Below are positions 63,989-64,000 of a stretch of DNA of 64,000 nucleotides, piece by piece (the first letter of the stretch is position 1; each line of letters begins with the position of its first letter). Location: contig JBGVGI010000012.1 in assembly GCA_045121595.1 (NCBI GenBank), forward strand, positions 201,641 through 265,640, read 5' to 3'. The stretch is from Fumia sp045121595 (GTDB taxonomy: Bacteria; Bacillota; Clostridia; Oscillospirales; Ruminococcaceae). The notes beneath the pieces were generated by a model that ran no database searches, was not told where the DNA came from, and was given only the letters and a program-made list of their open reading frames with translations. The translations under genes were made by a program, and so were the position numbers.

Positions 63989-64000
63989 TGTATACAGTTT

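Overview
The window reads as chromosomal DNA of a strictly anaerobic, spore-forming member of the Clostridia, probably a gut Oscillospirales/Ruminococcaceae-like lineage. Evidence: a full Rnf complex, pyruvate formate-lyase, the spore-coat basement proteins SipL and SpoIVA, a two-gene minimal SUF system, AGGAGG-type ribosome binding sites, and sigma-A promoters of the form TTGACA-N17-TATAAT. I saw no rRNA, tRNA, CRISPR array, phage or transposase gene. The species cannot be named from this sequence.

Bases 1-23.2k are mostly core functions. They hold a G5/3D cell-wall protein, AzlCD, and pflBA behind a ZTP (pfl-motif) riboswitch. Next comes a flavin-based membrane electron-transfer block: an FMN-binding lipoprotein, ApbE, a NusG-II protein, a Gx transporter and rnfCDGEAB. 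RnfD carries an extra C-terminal RnfG-like FMN-binding domain. An LTA-synthase-type sulfatase, sipL-spoIVA, sufCB (minimal SMS type), an AT-rich orphan gene of a conserved unknown family, and a lipoprotein follow.

Bases 23.2k-36.2k form a first carbohydrate island. An AraC regulator faces an operon of enolase-superfamily dehydratase, RraA-like aldolase, SDR, UlaG-like metallo-hydrolase and two tandem cytoplasmic GH10 enzymes. A GH43-like enzyme, a Crp/Fnr regulator, a carbohydrate-binding lipoprotein, a solitary glycyl-radical activase, an SGNH hydrolase and another AraC regulator follow.

Bases 36.3k-45k hold a DeoR regulator divergent from a tight operon: archaeal-type TIM, SIS isomerase, YjbQ, DapA-like aldolase, FGGY kinase, NagA-like, ceramidase-like and NagB-like proteins. 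A divergent promoter pair and a CGAAA-containing inverted repeat lie between them. A region of nested repeats (about 44.95-45.25k) separates this from a second group: an unknown internally duplicated protein, a transaldolase, a non-PFL glycyl radical enzyme whose usual active-site Glu is Gln, and a BNR/sialidase-like protein with SAP-like and degenerate AraC-like C-terminal segments. AraC, glycerol-1-phosphate dehydrogenase and SDR genes come next.

At 53.9-54.15k lies a strongly structured RNA with its own promoter and terminator, best read as 6S RNA, followed by a 44-residue acidic protein. The rest (54.3k-63.8k) holds a PocR/AraC regulator, a phosphatase-EamA-GH36-sugar isomerase operon, a GH94 phosphorylase, and a ribokinase-isomerase pair on the minus strand.

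Together the genes suggest a fermenter that degrades plant- or host-derived oligosaccharides inside the cell and conserves energy through PFL and Rnf. No sugar ABC, PTS or MFS transporter and no secreted glycosidase is present, so uptake must be encoded elsewhere.
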